Position numbers and translations under genes: made by a program. A model generated the notes under the pieces. It was not told the origin of the DNA. It searched no databases and saw only the letters and a program-made list of their open reading frames with translations. DNA of 64,000 nucleotides from Ostrinia nubilalis (taxonomy: Eukaryota; Arthropoda; Insecta; Lepidoptera; Crambidae), in NCBI RefSeq assembly GCF_963855985.1, contig NC_087092.1, positions 2,294,001-2,358,000 of the forward strand. Reading direction: 5' to 3'. Position 1 is the first letter of the stretch; the number at the start of each line of letters is the position of its first letter. Shown piece by piece: positions 36,471 to 47,005 of the stretch.

Positions 36471-36717
36471 GAGTGTTTTTCAACCTTTTTCATGACACGA
36501 CTCCCCTTGTAATCGTATGAAAAAAATTTTGGCGACCCCCCCGACCGTTCGCTTTTTTTTTCATGCATTTTATAATGTTGCAAAGATGTTTGTAGGGATC
36601 GAATACTTCAATCCATACATTTGCATAATTCGATTTCTGATGAATCCGGCTTTATAAGTTTTTTTGATTGAGGTAGTTTTTAGAGGCTAAAAGGTGCCCA
36701 CAGGTTGAAAAACACTG
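36471..36717. mobile_element. hAT-type MITE with perfect 8-bp target duplication
   Basis: Inverted ends are GAGTGTTTTTCAACC and GGTTGAAAAACACTG (14 of 15 pair). GCATAGAG is repeated exactly on both sides (36463-36470 and 36718-36725). The subterminal CATGACACGACTCCCC and GGCGACCCCCC are typical of hAT elements. At 247 bp it has no coding capacity. Confidence 0.88.
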
Positions 36718-37097
36718 GCATAGAGCTATTGCCTATTTTAAAGTATTTTTGACTATAAAGTATCGAATGAGTGTTAATTCCATCGAATGAGGAAGGCATG
36801 ACATTTGAATAACATGGCGTCATATAGGGGCTTGTCAGTAAACAAGCAATAAATTAGAAATAGAGTTCGAATACATAATGCTATAATGTATAAAATTGAA
36901 AAATTTAAGTGTCTATTTCTGTAAAATAATTCTCCAAATATTCCGAATATTGAAACAAACCATAATTTTGATGCTAAAGAGAAAGAAGAAGAGTGAAAAG
37001 ATATTTTCAGTATAGAAAAACATATAGATATTAATTGGCGTTTTAACTCTACATTCTGGTAGTCAGTTTTTGTATTGAATGGTAGCAGAAAATCGTA

Positions 37098-37945
37098 CTA
37101 ATATTATAAATGCGAAAGTTTTTGTGGATGTTCACACAAAAACTACTGAACGCATTTTGATGAAACCTTACAGTATTATTGTTTATAGCCCAGATTAATA
37201 TACAGGGTGGAAACGATAAGTGATCTCACTCGATTATTTATACAAGATATCAATAAACTAGTTATTGATCCTGAAAGTGCTTCATGAGCTCTATCAAACG
37301 GTATTAATAATAGGTTACAGAATAAACTGGATCTATCCGAAAGTTCAATGTTTCCAGCTTCCATACATTTGGTAAAGTCACATTATTTTAAAAACTACAT
37401 ATGATATCGTAAAACTGATTACTGATTCTAAAAGTGCTTCACAAGCTCTATCCAATGGTATCAATAATAGGTTACAGAATAAACTGGATCTAACCAAAAA
37501 TTCAATGTTTCCTTCTTCCATACATTTAGTACTACCACAGTCATGACACTCATCTCTTGACAATATTATAGCAAGTAAAGCCTAAAACCAATGTTTTTCA
37601 TTAATAATTTAAAATAAGAATACAATTTACGAGTTTATTTTAAGAATTTATTATTAAATTAAAAAAATTACACTTCTAATATTGTGTGTCTGGCATACAT
37701 TTAGTATGGAAGCTGGAAACATTGAATTTTCAGATAGATCCAGTTTATTCTGTAACTTATTATTGGTACCGTTTGAAAGAGCTCATTAAGCACTTTCAGG
37801 ATCAGTAACCAGTTTTTTAATATCTTGTATAGTTAAGAAATAATCGAGTGAGATCACTTAACGTTTCCACCCTGTATAGGCTATAATTTATGACGATCTG
37901 TGACAAACTAAATCTCGTGCGGGTGAAGCCGCGGGCAAAAGCTAG
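37098..37945 (-). repeat. Lepidopteran interspersed repeat, split by a foldback insertion
   Basis: The left part (37098-37200: ATATTATAAATGCGAAAG, CATTTTGATGAAACC, TTTATAGCCCAG) and right part (37877-37945: GGCTATAATTTATG, CTGTGACAAAC, GTGAAGCCGCGGGC) are the two halves of one reverse copy of the repeat seen at 29262 and 51440. Confidence 0.75.
37203..37874. mobile_element. Foldback element with about 170-bp inverted arms, left arm partly duplicated
   Basis: Arms begin CAGGGTGGAAACG and end CGTTTCCACCCTG, bracketed by TA. Shared blocks are AAGTGATCTCACTCGATTAT, GTTACAGAATAAACTGGATC and TTCAATGTTTCCAGCTTCCA. A second, direct copy of the inner half of the left arm occupies about 37400-37535 (GTTACAGAATAAACTGGATC at 37471). 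There is no ORF of note. Confidence 0.88.
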
Positions 37946-38486
37946 TCTAAGATAAATGTTTAATTACTTATTACGCCATAGATTCCATCGGCCAATGTTA
38001 TGTTGCACTGAATTCCTGAATCAAAGTGCACTAGAATGAAGATTGCTAGTTAGCACAACGAATTGTATAATCGTCAGCTTTCACACATAAATTCATACGA
38101 AAATCAATCTGCGCTGGAAACAAAAAACTAGTGCGTGTGAACCCGCGCGGCATTCCTACTCTATACGAAGGTAGACAGCACATTAGGCTATACATTTTTG
38201 ACGCAAAATCAACCCTATTACAACGAGATTAGATACTAAAATTTACCTTGATATGTCATCGTCCGTAAGTACGTTCCTAGCTTAGTAATAGGCATTTAAA
38301 AATTAATAGTCTTTAAGCATTTTAATTAGGATAGTAATCCAGTTTTTATCCTCATTATTTTTATATAACCAGTTACGATCATGCTGTTTATATTATGCAT
38401 TGAATATGAAATGGTAGCAGTGGAAAGTTGGCGACTAAACAAGATAACTTATTTCATTGCTTTTTCGTATTTATACTTCGTTCGTT

Positions 38487-38690
38487 TCAGCCAAATGACG
38501 TCCACTGCTGGACAAATTCTTCTCCCAAGGATTTCCATAACAACTTGGCCTGCTCTGCCCGCATCCAAGTACTTCCTGCAATCTTCACCAGATCGTCGGT
38601 CCACCTAGTGGAAGCCCTGCCCACCTCACGTCTTCCAGCTCGTGGTTGCCTCTCGAGAACTTTTCTGCCCCAGTGGCCATCAGCTCTACG
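38487..38690 (-). pseudogene. RTE-like LINE C-terminal fragment, open frame
   Basis: Sixty-eight minus-strand codons are open to the stop: RRADGHWGRKVLERQPRAGR, EVGRASTRWTDDLVKIAG, STWMRAEQAKLLWKSLGEEF and VQQWTSFG. A CGAACGAA-type tail lies at its 3' side (about 38478). It is 5'-truncated with no internal stop, hence a recent insertion. Confidence 0.85.
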
Positions 38691-40071
38691 ATTTTACTTA
38701 AGTATATTTTAATTTTAGTACACGTGTAGGCAAACACAATGGACAAGCTATTGTTACTCAATTCTTCAAGGCTGTATTAGGTAGTTGACCGAAATGTTAA
38801 TGGAAAAAATACTGAATTTACGGACACGAAAATTAAAAGTTTAAATAGACTTTGTCTTTTGAGATTTTTTGGCTCGACTTGATGGTTTTTAAATACGTTT
38901 TTTAGCTTGTGGCTTTGTTTTGTTACAGAAAGTAATTAACAAGTGTCTAACGCACGAATGGAAATAATTACTAAAAGCTATTGTCATATCTTTAGATCTC
39001 TCATATAATGAGACTATGTGTTCTCTAAACAAATTTTTATTCTCTTATTTGAGGCTATCAGCTCAAAAGTGGTGTAACCTACAGTTTTTTTTAGTACGGT
39101 TTTGGTGTAAAATACATTCGTTACAATATAATCTTTCAATGCAATAGTGACATAAGCCACCTTTAAAAACTGTGGGTTACACCACTTTTGCGCTGATAGC
39201 CTCATTTTTACCCTTAAGTGGTTTTCTAATTAAAATTAGTTGCAATAAATGGAGATTTCCATTGGTAAAAGAAGTTTTAAAATAAACAATAGTTGCTATC
39301 ATCAATAAAACTGCACTTAGAGTAAGATCTCTAAGATTCCAAATCATTCCACGTAACTCCTCTCTACAAGTTTTACCAGCTCTCTTCGAACCATCAGAAC
39401 TGCGCAAGAAATGCGACAATGCGACTCCGGCGCATTCTCCGCTGCACATCTATGACGTCGCTTTTTGCGCGGGTTTCTATCGATTTGCTGCAATCAATTT
39501 CGAATACCTTTCGATTTTATGGCATTAGCTATAGTGGCTTGCACTAATTGTGGGCTCAGTTGAAATCAGCGTCGTGTACCTACTGCTGCGCACCTATGTT
39601 AAAAATAAGCACCTGGTCTATTTGGCAAACGATGTTAAAAATTTGAGGGAGTACTTGCATAAGTGTATCCCTGGATACACCTATACCCTATACAGTTCTA
39701 TACAGTAGACCTATACAGTCTTCTGCCCCATACCTTATTTGCTTACCTGGAAATTGTATGCCTGCATATCTTATTTTGTATGTCGATCGCTCAATCGACA
39801 TAAGATGCCATAGTGATTACGTCGATGAGCCTTCTTTTCTTACCAGTCCATCGTTTCGTATAATGCCCGGACCTTTCTGCGATCTCAAGCAAATTTCTCC
39901 ACCCATCATTATGATGAACATACATTTTGATCGTCCCAAATAAGTTCCCGTAATATCCGTTTTGATCAAAATTATACCGCATTTTTGTCAAAATCAGACC
40001 GCAAAACAATAACGCAGTTAAACTCTTCCCAGTATCGCAATCTGTAATTTCATCAGGTTATTAACTTAACC

Positions 40072-40680
40072 CAAAAATGCGCGAATTAACCTTTCACCGC
40101 AAGATCACGGTCATTTCACTTTGTGCGAACTTGACTGCGCAGTGCGCACGCGCTCGTATTAAGTAAATATCTGGTGTTGGACACGTGTTTTTTTAGATGA
40201 GGATTGATGACGTCCAACATAATTTGTTGATGGAATGTTTTAAGAATGAGAGTCAGTGACGAGCGCTGATGAAGCGCAAGTGAACCGGCTTTTCGGAGTC
40301 GGTATCTTTCAAAGTATTTTGAGTGAACCTTTCGAGTCGGCTAGTATATTATTAGTGTGACTTGGTGAACAGTTGCTGATCTCAAAAAAGTAATATAATG
40401 TAAGTAGGCGCTCAAAGATAATTTTTACATGTCCCAACTCTACCACTGCTTCGGAACAGTGCTATGAAGAAGCAGCGCAAGCAACTGTTATTTTAGGCAG
40501 GTATAATAGGTACAATAGATCTAGTATATCTTTGTAAAACAAGACTCCTTTAGCAATAAACAGATTTTAAATTAACCTTTCACCGCGCAAGATCACGGTC
40601 ATTTCACTTGGCTTTGCGAACTTGGCTGCGCACGCACCGCCGGTATTAAGAAAATGTCTGGTGTTGGACGCGACGTTTCC
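40072..40680 (+). repeat. Direct duplication of a GC-richer, promoter-like segment
   Basis: About 40085-40190 and 40573-40665 share ATTAACCTTTCACCGC, AAGATCACGGTCATTTCACT, GCGAACTTG, GCGCA-GCGCACG and TCTGGTGTTGGAC. Between them, about 40200-40398 resembles a 5' UTR and meets a strong donor, AAT|GTAAGTAGG, at 40399. It contains only short upstream ORFs, so it could be a non-coding first exon. Confidence 0.5.
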
Positions 40681-41506
40681 TGGGGTGCTAAGGCGGATTG
40701 CATACTGCTGGGATTTTATAACAAAGGAACATTTACTTTAAAAATGACTGTCATCATCATTACAGCCATTAAATTGGCCAGTTGGTAGTGGCCTGCATTT
40801 AGCACTTTCTTGCAAACTTTATATGAGTAAGGTCATCTGTCCACTATAATGTGTGAAGTCCGAGTTATCCTATATTTGTCATAAACGTTATTTATACCGT
40901 TTGTTTAACATCTATCATCCGCTTTGATTTTTTTTCTCCTTTTTTCGATTAATTTATTTACCTTTGACCGTGTCATTCCGGCAGATTAAATGAGACCACT
41001 ACTACATGTAACTTTAGTACGATAGAAGAAATAAAATGTTAGCTGTGCATATTCAAAAGGCCAAAACAATGCTCAGGAAAACCCCTTTATCTCAAAAAAC
41101 TACAAAACCCATATTTCCATCATACTTACGAAAAACTGTCTTATATCATTCCCCATCCCGCTGTCTGCACCACACCAGCCACTTCCCATGGAAAATTGAT
41201 GATAACTGCGCGAGCGAATTCACATAAAAATGCCCTCAGGCCCGGGATTGCATAGTGCGGTAACATGGCCCCACTATGCGTGGATAACGGAGATAAATCT
41301 ATGGTAGTTATGTTTCTCTTTAGGAATGCAGGCGTTTGTAGACGTAGGCAAATTTTGGATGGGAACCTAAGTCTTCACACGGAATATACGCGGGTATTTT
41401 TAACCGACTTCAAAAAAGGAGGAGGTTCTCAATTCCGCTGTGTGTTTTAGAGGTACTTTTTAGTCTGTGTCAGCAGGATAAAAGACTTCATTAGGCGAGG
41501 CACTGA

Positions 41507-41535
41507 AATAATAATAATAATAATAATAATAAATA
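41507..41535 (+). repeat. (AAT)n microsatellite
   Basis: About nine AAT units, near-perfect. Confidence 0.9.
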
Positions 41536-41922
41536 ATTTATTTCAGACTTTCAGAAATGGATAGAGCATGAAATTATGATTTACGAATTTGACTTTAATT
41601 ATTACGGCTTTTCATTATCATAATATTTTCATAGTATCTAATGATTTGCATAACGGTTTTTAGCAATTTGTCATCATCATTTCAGTCACAGGACGTTTAT
41701 AGGCCTTTTAGCATGTCTTGTTTTATTTAATTTGATTTCATTAAAATAGAAGAAGGAAAAGTGTCAAATAAAAATGCCCTTATTTAACTTTTTTATTTTC
41801 TCTAAATAGTTTCTAGCCAGTACTTAATTCTAAGTTAATTCTAAAAGTAAAGCAAGTTTAAATATTCAAATATCGAACCACCTTCCAGCCAGCATTTCGC
41901 TAAAGTCGTTTTTCTTTTTCAG

Positions 41923-41993
41923 GTAAGCGCGCCTCCTTCGTAGCTTACTTCGTTCAATTCCGCAAATCTTGGGGAGCCACGAGCTCGCAAGTT
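41923..41993 (+). promoter_or_regulatory. Candidate recursive splice site with RS-exon
   Basis: CGTTTTTCTTTTTCAG|GTAAGCGCG joins a long pyrimidine tract and CAG acceptor (41921-41922) directly to a near-consensus donor, with a CGCTAAAG branch-like site about 22 nt upstream. A second strong donor, GTT|GTAAGT, lies at 41994, giving a 71-nt exon. In the frame that enters in phase 1 the exon is open with high GC at third positions (KRASFVAYFVQFRKSWGATS then SQV). In phase 2, as required after MFGV exon A, it reads G-TAA, an immediate stop. It may therefore be a zero-length recursive splice point with a poison exon, or an ordinary exon of another transcript. No conservation data were available. 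Confidence 0.45.
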
Positions 41994-42208
41994 GTAAGTA
42001 GAAAACTCAATTCGTGAATATTATTCCGTCTGATTTTGAAATAATGTTTAGATACCGCTGATAGTTTTTAAAAGGATTCACAAGGAAAATAAATATAAAG
42101 GGCAACTTTATTAGTCTGTCGCTAAAATAATGGTGATCTTTTTCTTTTCATAACAATTGAGGTTAGTATCAGTCTTTATGAGCCACGAGAGCTTTAATAG
42201 GTGTCTTA

Positions 42209-42328
42209 TGTCCGTTTTCACTATCAATCCCTAATTTTTAAGTGACCTTTATGGTAACACATAACAGACATTATTTTTGTTTTTATAGAGGTCACTTAAA
42301 ATTTAGGGATTGATGGTGAAAACGGGCA
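42209..42328. mobile_element. MITE with TTA target duplication (PIF/Harbinger-like)
   Basis: Inverted ends TGTCCGTTTTCACTATCAAT and ATTGATGGTGAAAACGGGCA continue inward through CCCTAATTTTTAAGTGACC (about 40 bp). TTA flanks both sides (42206-42208 and 42329-42331). Size 120 bp. Confidence 0.85.
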
Positions 42329-43027
42329 TTAAACTAATTTGCCTACGTTTCCCCGTGGCTTTAAGTGCCCTAAATTCAATGGAAGTAGTATTTTAGAACC
42401 CTTTGACGTCATTTAATTAATCATATTTAGACGTACGGACTTCTGAAACTAGACCCTTCATACATTTTTTGCTTGTTTTTTTTCCATACATGATAAAATA
42501 TTTATTGCTCTATCTATTGCTAAAAACGATTGTCTTTTTTATGATACTCACTTGTCATACAAGCACTAAATAATGAAGTCTCCCTTCGGTTGTAATGTCG
42601 ACGTCACTTATCGCCTAATATGCAGTAATTAGCGATAAATCTCGACAGTAATCAGCTAATAATACTTTAAAATGATACTTCAAAGATAGGCATAAAAATT
42701 AGCATTGATATACAATTTAAATTAAGACCGTGCAACGCTACATTACGTATGAATAAATTCAAGATAATTAGTCAAGTTCATTCTTCTATCTATGCTGGAG
42801 GTAAAAAGAAGTCTTAATTGTCGTAAATGCGACTGAAATTGGAATACCATTGAATTATGGAATGGACCATAGTGTAATGATACTGTACTGATGTTTCACT
42901 TACAAATACGTATGTAAATTACAAAAAAATGTATACCTTCAAAGTGACCGCAACACAGGACGTTATTTGGCTGAAATTAACAAACGAAACGAAGTGAATA
43001 TTGTGGTCTGTCTGAATATGCATCACC

Positions 43028-43365
43028 TTGAGTGGTTTTGATAGATGCCATTTTCCAACTCAATGTAGAGTCAGGCAAGTTTGGATTCCAAAAAATGTCC
43101 CAATCATCTCCAACCGTACGCAAAGCCAACCTCATCTCAAAGGCTGTTATTTGTCAAAACCTCCAAATCCAATTGCGGAGTCAGGTGGGTCGGGTCGAAG
43201 TGGGAAACTGGGTCACAGGAGCCCCGGGGCCGTGGGCCGGGGAATCGGGCCGCTCATTTGTCCCTTCTGACTCGATTTTGCGCCAATCATTTTGACCAAG
43301 GAGGTTGCGGTTTCTTTTTCTTAGCGGTGCAATGTTTGCGGCCAGTGCGGTTAAAATATGAATAG
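43028..43365 (+). other. GC-rich patch open in several frames, no gene recognised
   Basis: Overlapping plus-strand frames of about 80-94 codons coexist. The most GC-rich part, 43184-43255 (GGTCGGGTCGAAGTGGG, GAGCCCCGGGGCC, GGGAATCGGGCCGC), depletes stop codons. The predicted products look unlike conserved proteins. It could be a promoter island or an old repeat. Confidence 0.3.
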
Positions 43366-43588
43366 TTTTATTTAAAAAAAGAATACGAGTATCTATGCCT
43401 CCTGGCGTCAACTTCAGCTAGTGTCAAGTTTTTTTCAAAGGACAATGACCAAAAGTGGTCCAAATGTCCACCACTAATGAGACCTATATTGGCTTATGGT
43501 CCATTAAATAGAGATTAACTTTCAGTATGGAACGAAAAAAATAAATAAACTGTCAGTAAAAAGTTATGACTGTATGAAAAATTTTGTA

Positions 43589-44528
43589 GGGTTATTCCGT
43601 ATTCGACCCACGACAACTCAACCCACTCATTATTTTTTCCTTACTCAACCCAATTTTATTCCTTACTATACCCACAACAAATTTTAAATTTTATGTTCCT
43701 TATTCACCCCAAAAACATTCCTAGCTCAACCCATTTTAAAACCACTTAAAAAATATAAGATTTTTATGTACGATCAGAATAAAAATATATTTTTTAGAAA
43801 TTTAAGCTCAGTTAACTTTTGTGTTAAGATCGTTCTATTACATAAAACTGCAGGAATTCTGATACAATAATATATTTGAAAAACGTTCTTCACAAAAGGA
43901 CACAAATCAAATAATGACTAATTAGAATCTACTATAAATCCACTATAAATCTACTATAAATCAAACGACTGTGATTTTTTATGAAATCAGTATAACCAAG
44001 CGATGGCGTATAATTTTTTCCCTAGACACTCGTTCATGAATGTACAAATATTTCAAATAATATAATGTATTTCATTTTTTTTTTTAAGCGGTACACAGTT
44101 GTACAGGTAGATGACAAAAGAAAAATAATAAAAGTATTCATGTGGACAGCTAATCCCGCGGTAAAAGTTTTCAGCCTCTTAATTTGTTTATGTATTTACC
44201 TTAAATTAAAATAAAATCTTTGATATATTTTAGTTAATCAACATATTATTATTCATATCTATCATTTTTTCATGTAGGTGATGTTTTTTTTTATTTAATT
44301 ATAAATCAATGTACATGCTAGTATTGTATTTATCATTATTAAATTTCTGAAAAAACAGTAAACGTTGTTTTGCTATCCATACTTATTTTTGGTATATTTG
44401 CTTTGGGTTGAGTAAGGAATGCATTTGGGTAGAATAACGAAATTATGTAATGGGTTGAGCTAGGAATACTAATTTGGGATGAGAGAAGAAATGGGTTGAG
44501 TTGTCGTGGGTCGAATACGGAATAACCC
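43589..44528. mobile_element. 940-bp DNA transposon with perfect 37-bp inverted ends and subterminal repeats
   Basis: Both ends carry the same inverted 37 bp, starting GGGTTATTCCGTATTCGACC and ending GACAACTCAACCCA. Just inside each end lie about four degenerate copies of ATTCCTTACTCAACCCA in head-to-tail array, mirrored between the two sides. Flanks ATTTTGTA and AAATTGTA agree at 6 of 8 positions, a possible decayed 8-bp duplication. The 600-bp AT-rich interior has no transposase. I do not recognise the family. Confidence 0.85.
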
Positions 44529-44534
44529 AAATTG

Positions 44535-44665
44535 TAGTAGTTTACGCGCTAATCTCAGGAACTACTGGTCCGATTTAAAAAAATCTTTTTGTTATGGATA
44601 GCCCATTTATCAAGGATGGTTTTAGGTTATATAACATCACCCTACAACCAATAGGGGCGGAGCAG
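44535..44665 (+). repeat. Interspersed repeat copy (as at 14456)
   Basis: CTAATCTCAGGAACTACTGG, TGGATAGCCCATTTATCAAG, TATAACATCACCCTACAACC and AATAGGGGCGGAG occur in the same order as the reverse complement of 14456-14600. Confidence 0.75.
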
Positions 44666-44833
44666 CGACCACCCGACCATAATTTCAATATTTTTTTTCT
44701 TCTGGGGTTTTTTTTTTCTTTTAGCGAGAATCTAACACGGCACACTAAGCGACATGACATAACATGCATAGATTAATCCAAAATGTGCGATGGATAGAAT
44801 GATATCAAGAACATTTTTCAGATGAAAAGGTAA

Positions 44834-45829
44834 AAGTCGGTTGAAATTACTCAACTGAATAATAATAAAACTATTCAGGCTCATAGATCAGAATTCAAAA
44901 CTAACAAGTTTGGAGTGCCACAAGGTAGTATATTAGGCCCGCTGCTATTTCTAGTCTATATTAATGACCTCCCATACTGTATTGACCATAAATGTATTCT
45001 TTTTGCTGATGACATATCAGTGATAGTGACAACGAATAAAAAATTTAATATACTTGACCACGAATATGACATAAATAAAACATTAATGACAATTGTTAAC
45101 TGGCTAAATTCTAATAATTTAAAAACAAATATTGACAAAACATGTTACATAAATTTTAATAATTCTATACAAAATATGAACATAAGTTATCAAGGACAAG
45201 TACTCAAACATGCAAATAGTGTTAGATTTCTGGGTATAGAAATAGATAATAAATTAAATTGGAAACAACATGTAGACAAGGTTTGTAATAAAATTAACAG
45301 ATTTTCATTTGTTCTGTACAAATTAGTAAAAACAGCAACAAGGACAACAGCTCTCACAGCCTATTTTGCATATGTCGAATCAGTGCTTCGTTATGGGCTG
45401 ATTATCTGGGGAAACAGTACTGATATGCAAAGGGCATTTATAGCTCAAAAAAAATGTGTTAGGGCAATATGTGGTATAGCACCGGACCATTCATGTAAGC
45501 CACTATTCAAGTCTTTGAACATCCTACCATTACCCTGTCTATATATACTTGAAGCTGCAAAACTAGTTAAACAAAACCCCTATCTTTTCAAAAAAGCCAA
45601 AGACGTTTTCCCACGTAATACTAGGAATTGCAATAGACTAGTCCTTGAGTTCATCCCAAAAAGTACTCGTATTCAAAAAAACTGTTTCTGCATGTGTGTC
45701 CAAATCTATAATAAACTTCCTCAAGATATTAAAGAACTGTCCTTTAATCAGTTTAAGACCACATTGCAAAAGTGGCTTGTCGCGCGATTATTCTACTCTC
45801 TTCAAGAATTTTTAAGCTATAGGGAATAA
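44834..45829 (+). pseudogene. Jockey-like LINE reverse transcriptase, C-terminal two thirds
   Basis: The open frame of about 331 codons enters mid-protein (KSVEITQLNNNKTIQAHRSE) and has FGVPQGSILGPLLFLVYIND followed by the catalytic FADD block (ILFADDISVIV). FLGIEIDNKLNWKQHVDKVC, then YVESVLRYGLIIWGNST and KKCVRAICGIAP match the layout at 9790. The stop is at 45827-45829. Upstream (44785-44833) the frame is broken and the endonuclease is absent. There is no internal stop over about 1 kb, hence a young 5'-truncated copy. A FADD variant replaces the more usual YADD. Confidence 0.9.
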
Positions 45830-45970
45830 TCAGCAAAAAGTAATACCGTAATAATTATATGTAATATCAATATTTCTTCGATATATTTGCATGCTATTGT
45901 TGATGGCTGGATAGGTGATCATATTTTGTTATTTTCGACCTTCTGTACACCCTATTCAAAGACAAATAAA

Positions 45971-46087
45971 TATTTCTATTTCTATTTCTATTTCTATTTC
46001 TATTTCTATTTCTATTTCTATTTCTATTTCTATTTCTATTTCTATTTCTATTTCTATTTCTATTTCTATTTCTATTTCTATTTCTAT
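45971..46087 (+). repeat. (TATTTC)n microsatellite
   Basis: About 19 near-perfect hexamers follow the 3' end of the LINE (…CAAATAAATATTTC). They probably grew from its hexameric tail. The open frames it creates in every direction are artefacts. Confidence 0.92.
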
Positions 46088-46559
46088 AAAAAACATGACT
46101 TTTCATTCAGTCATAACTTTTTACTGACAGCATATTTTTGATTGCGGTTTGGTTATAATGAATCAGTATTTAGTAGACTATTTTACTACATAGGTCTCGT
46201 TAGTGGTGGACATTTGGACCACACTCCATACATTTTTGGTCATTGTCCTTTGATTTTAGAACATTTTTATTTTTAATTTGTTATTCAGATCTAAAAATAT
46301 TTCACGTCTAAAAACTGCCAGTCTTTGTTCGTTAATACTTAATGCTTTTAAGTTTACATAATAACCTGCAGAAGTTGCTGTTAATTAATTATGTGTTCCC
46401 ATAGCGTGTCGCTATATGAAAACACGCAACACACACTGCATATTAAAATAAAACGTATGTGTACAGCAGTAAAATTCACAACCCAACGCCCCAGGAAATG
46501 AAAGTACACAGATTGTACCACATATTAGTGGCGTGCAATATTTTTTTATCAGTTGCTCA

Positions 46560-47005
46560 ATCGGTTCTAAATACTGCAACGGCATAGTCCCATTCAGCCA
46601 ACGCGAGATCGGCCGGCCACCGCGGAAAGCGGTTGACATCTAAAATTTATTAATACAAAAGCAGCCGGGATACGCAGCTGCATATTGCAACCGGGAGCCA
46701 GTCAGTCGCCGTGCATCGCTGGCACGGGTTGCGCGCGTTGCGTGTGTTCTATTTAAAAAAAGAACGCTCGCTTCGTTCCGGCTTGTCAAATTGCAAATTG
46801 ACAGCATCGGTAGTGACGTAACAAAACAATTCGTATTCCAAATTCGATTGTTTGTAAACAGAATCGAGTGTGTTCGTTTTTCAACTTTAGTTCGGTTCGC
46901 TCCCGGTAATTTGTTTTGTTTTATGTGAAAACACGGCTGGTATAGTGTTGTGAACCGGTGTTCGGGAAATAGTGGATGTGCTAGTGATGTGAATTGTTTT
47001 TCAAC
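46560..47005 (+). promoter_or_regulatory. Putative promoter and 5' UTR of the MFGV first exon B
   Basis: A GC-rich block (ATCGGCCGGCCACCGCGG near 46607, GGTTGCGCGCGTTGCG near 46727) is followed by TATA-like TATTTAAAA at 46750-46758 and a CRE-like TGACGTAA at 46814-46821. The GTG-rich leader (ATAGTGTTGTGAACCGG) runs into TCAACATG. This layout mirrors the leader of exon A. Confidence 0.5.

Larger units (their letters stand above)
43436..46252. mobile_element. Nested transposon block between inverted arms
   Basis: The left arm (43436-43580) and right arm (46090-46252) are inverted copies sharing CAAAGGACAATGACCAAAA, GGTCCAAATGTCCACCACTA, GAGACCTAT and CTGTCAGTAAAAAGTTATGA. They may be the ends of one old DNA transposon or two opposite MITEs. 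Between them lie the 940-bp element at 43589, a repeat copy (44535-44665), a Jockey-like LINE (44834-45829) and a long microsatellite. Confidence 0.7.

Noticed and set aside
41265..41450. 61-codon frame with TDFKKGGGS
   Set aside because: CCGACTTCAAAAAAGGAGGAGG is a common insect repeat border, not a protein motif here.
45887..46141. Open frames encoding (YF)n, (RN)n and (IS)n repeats
   Set aside because: All are readings of the TATTTC microsatellite in different frames; no gene.
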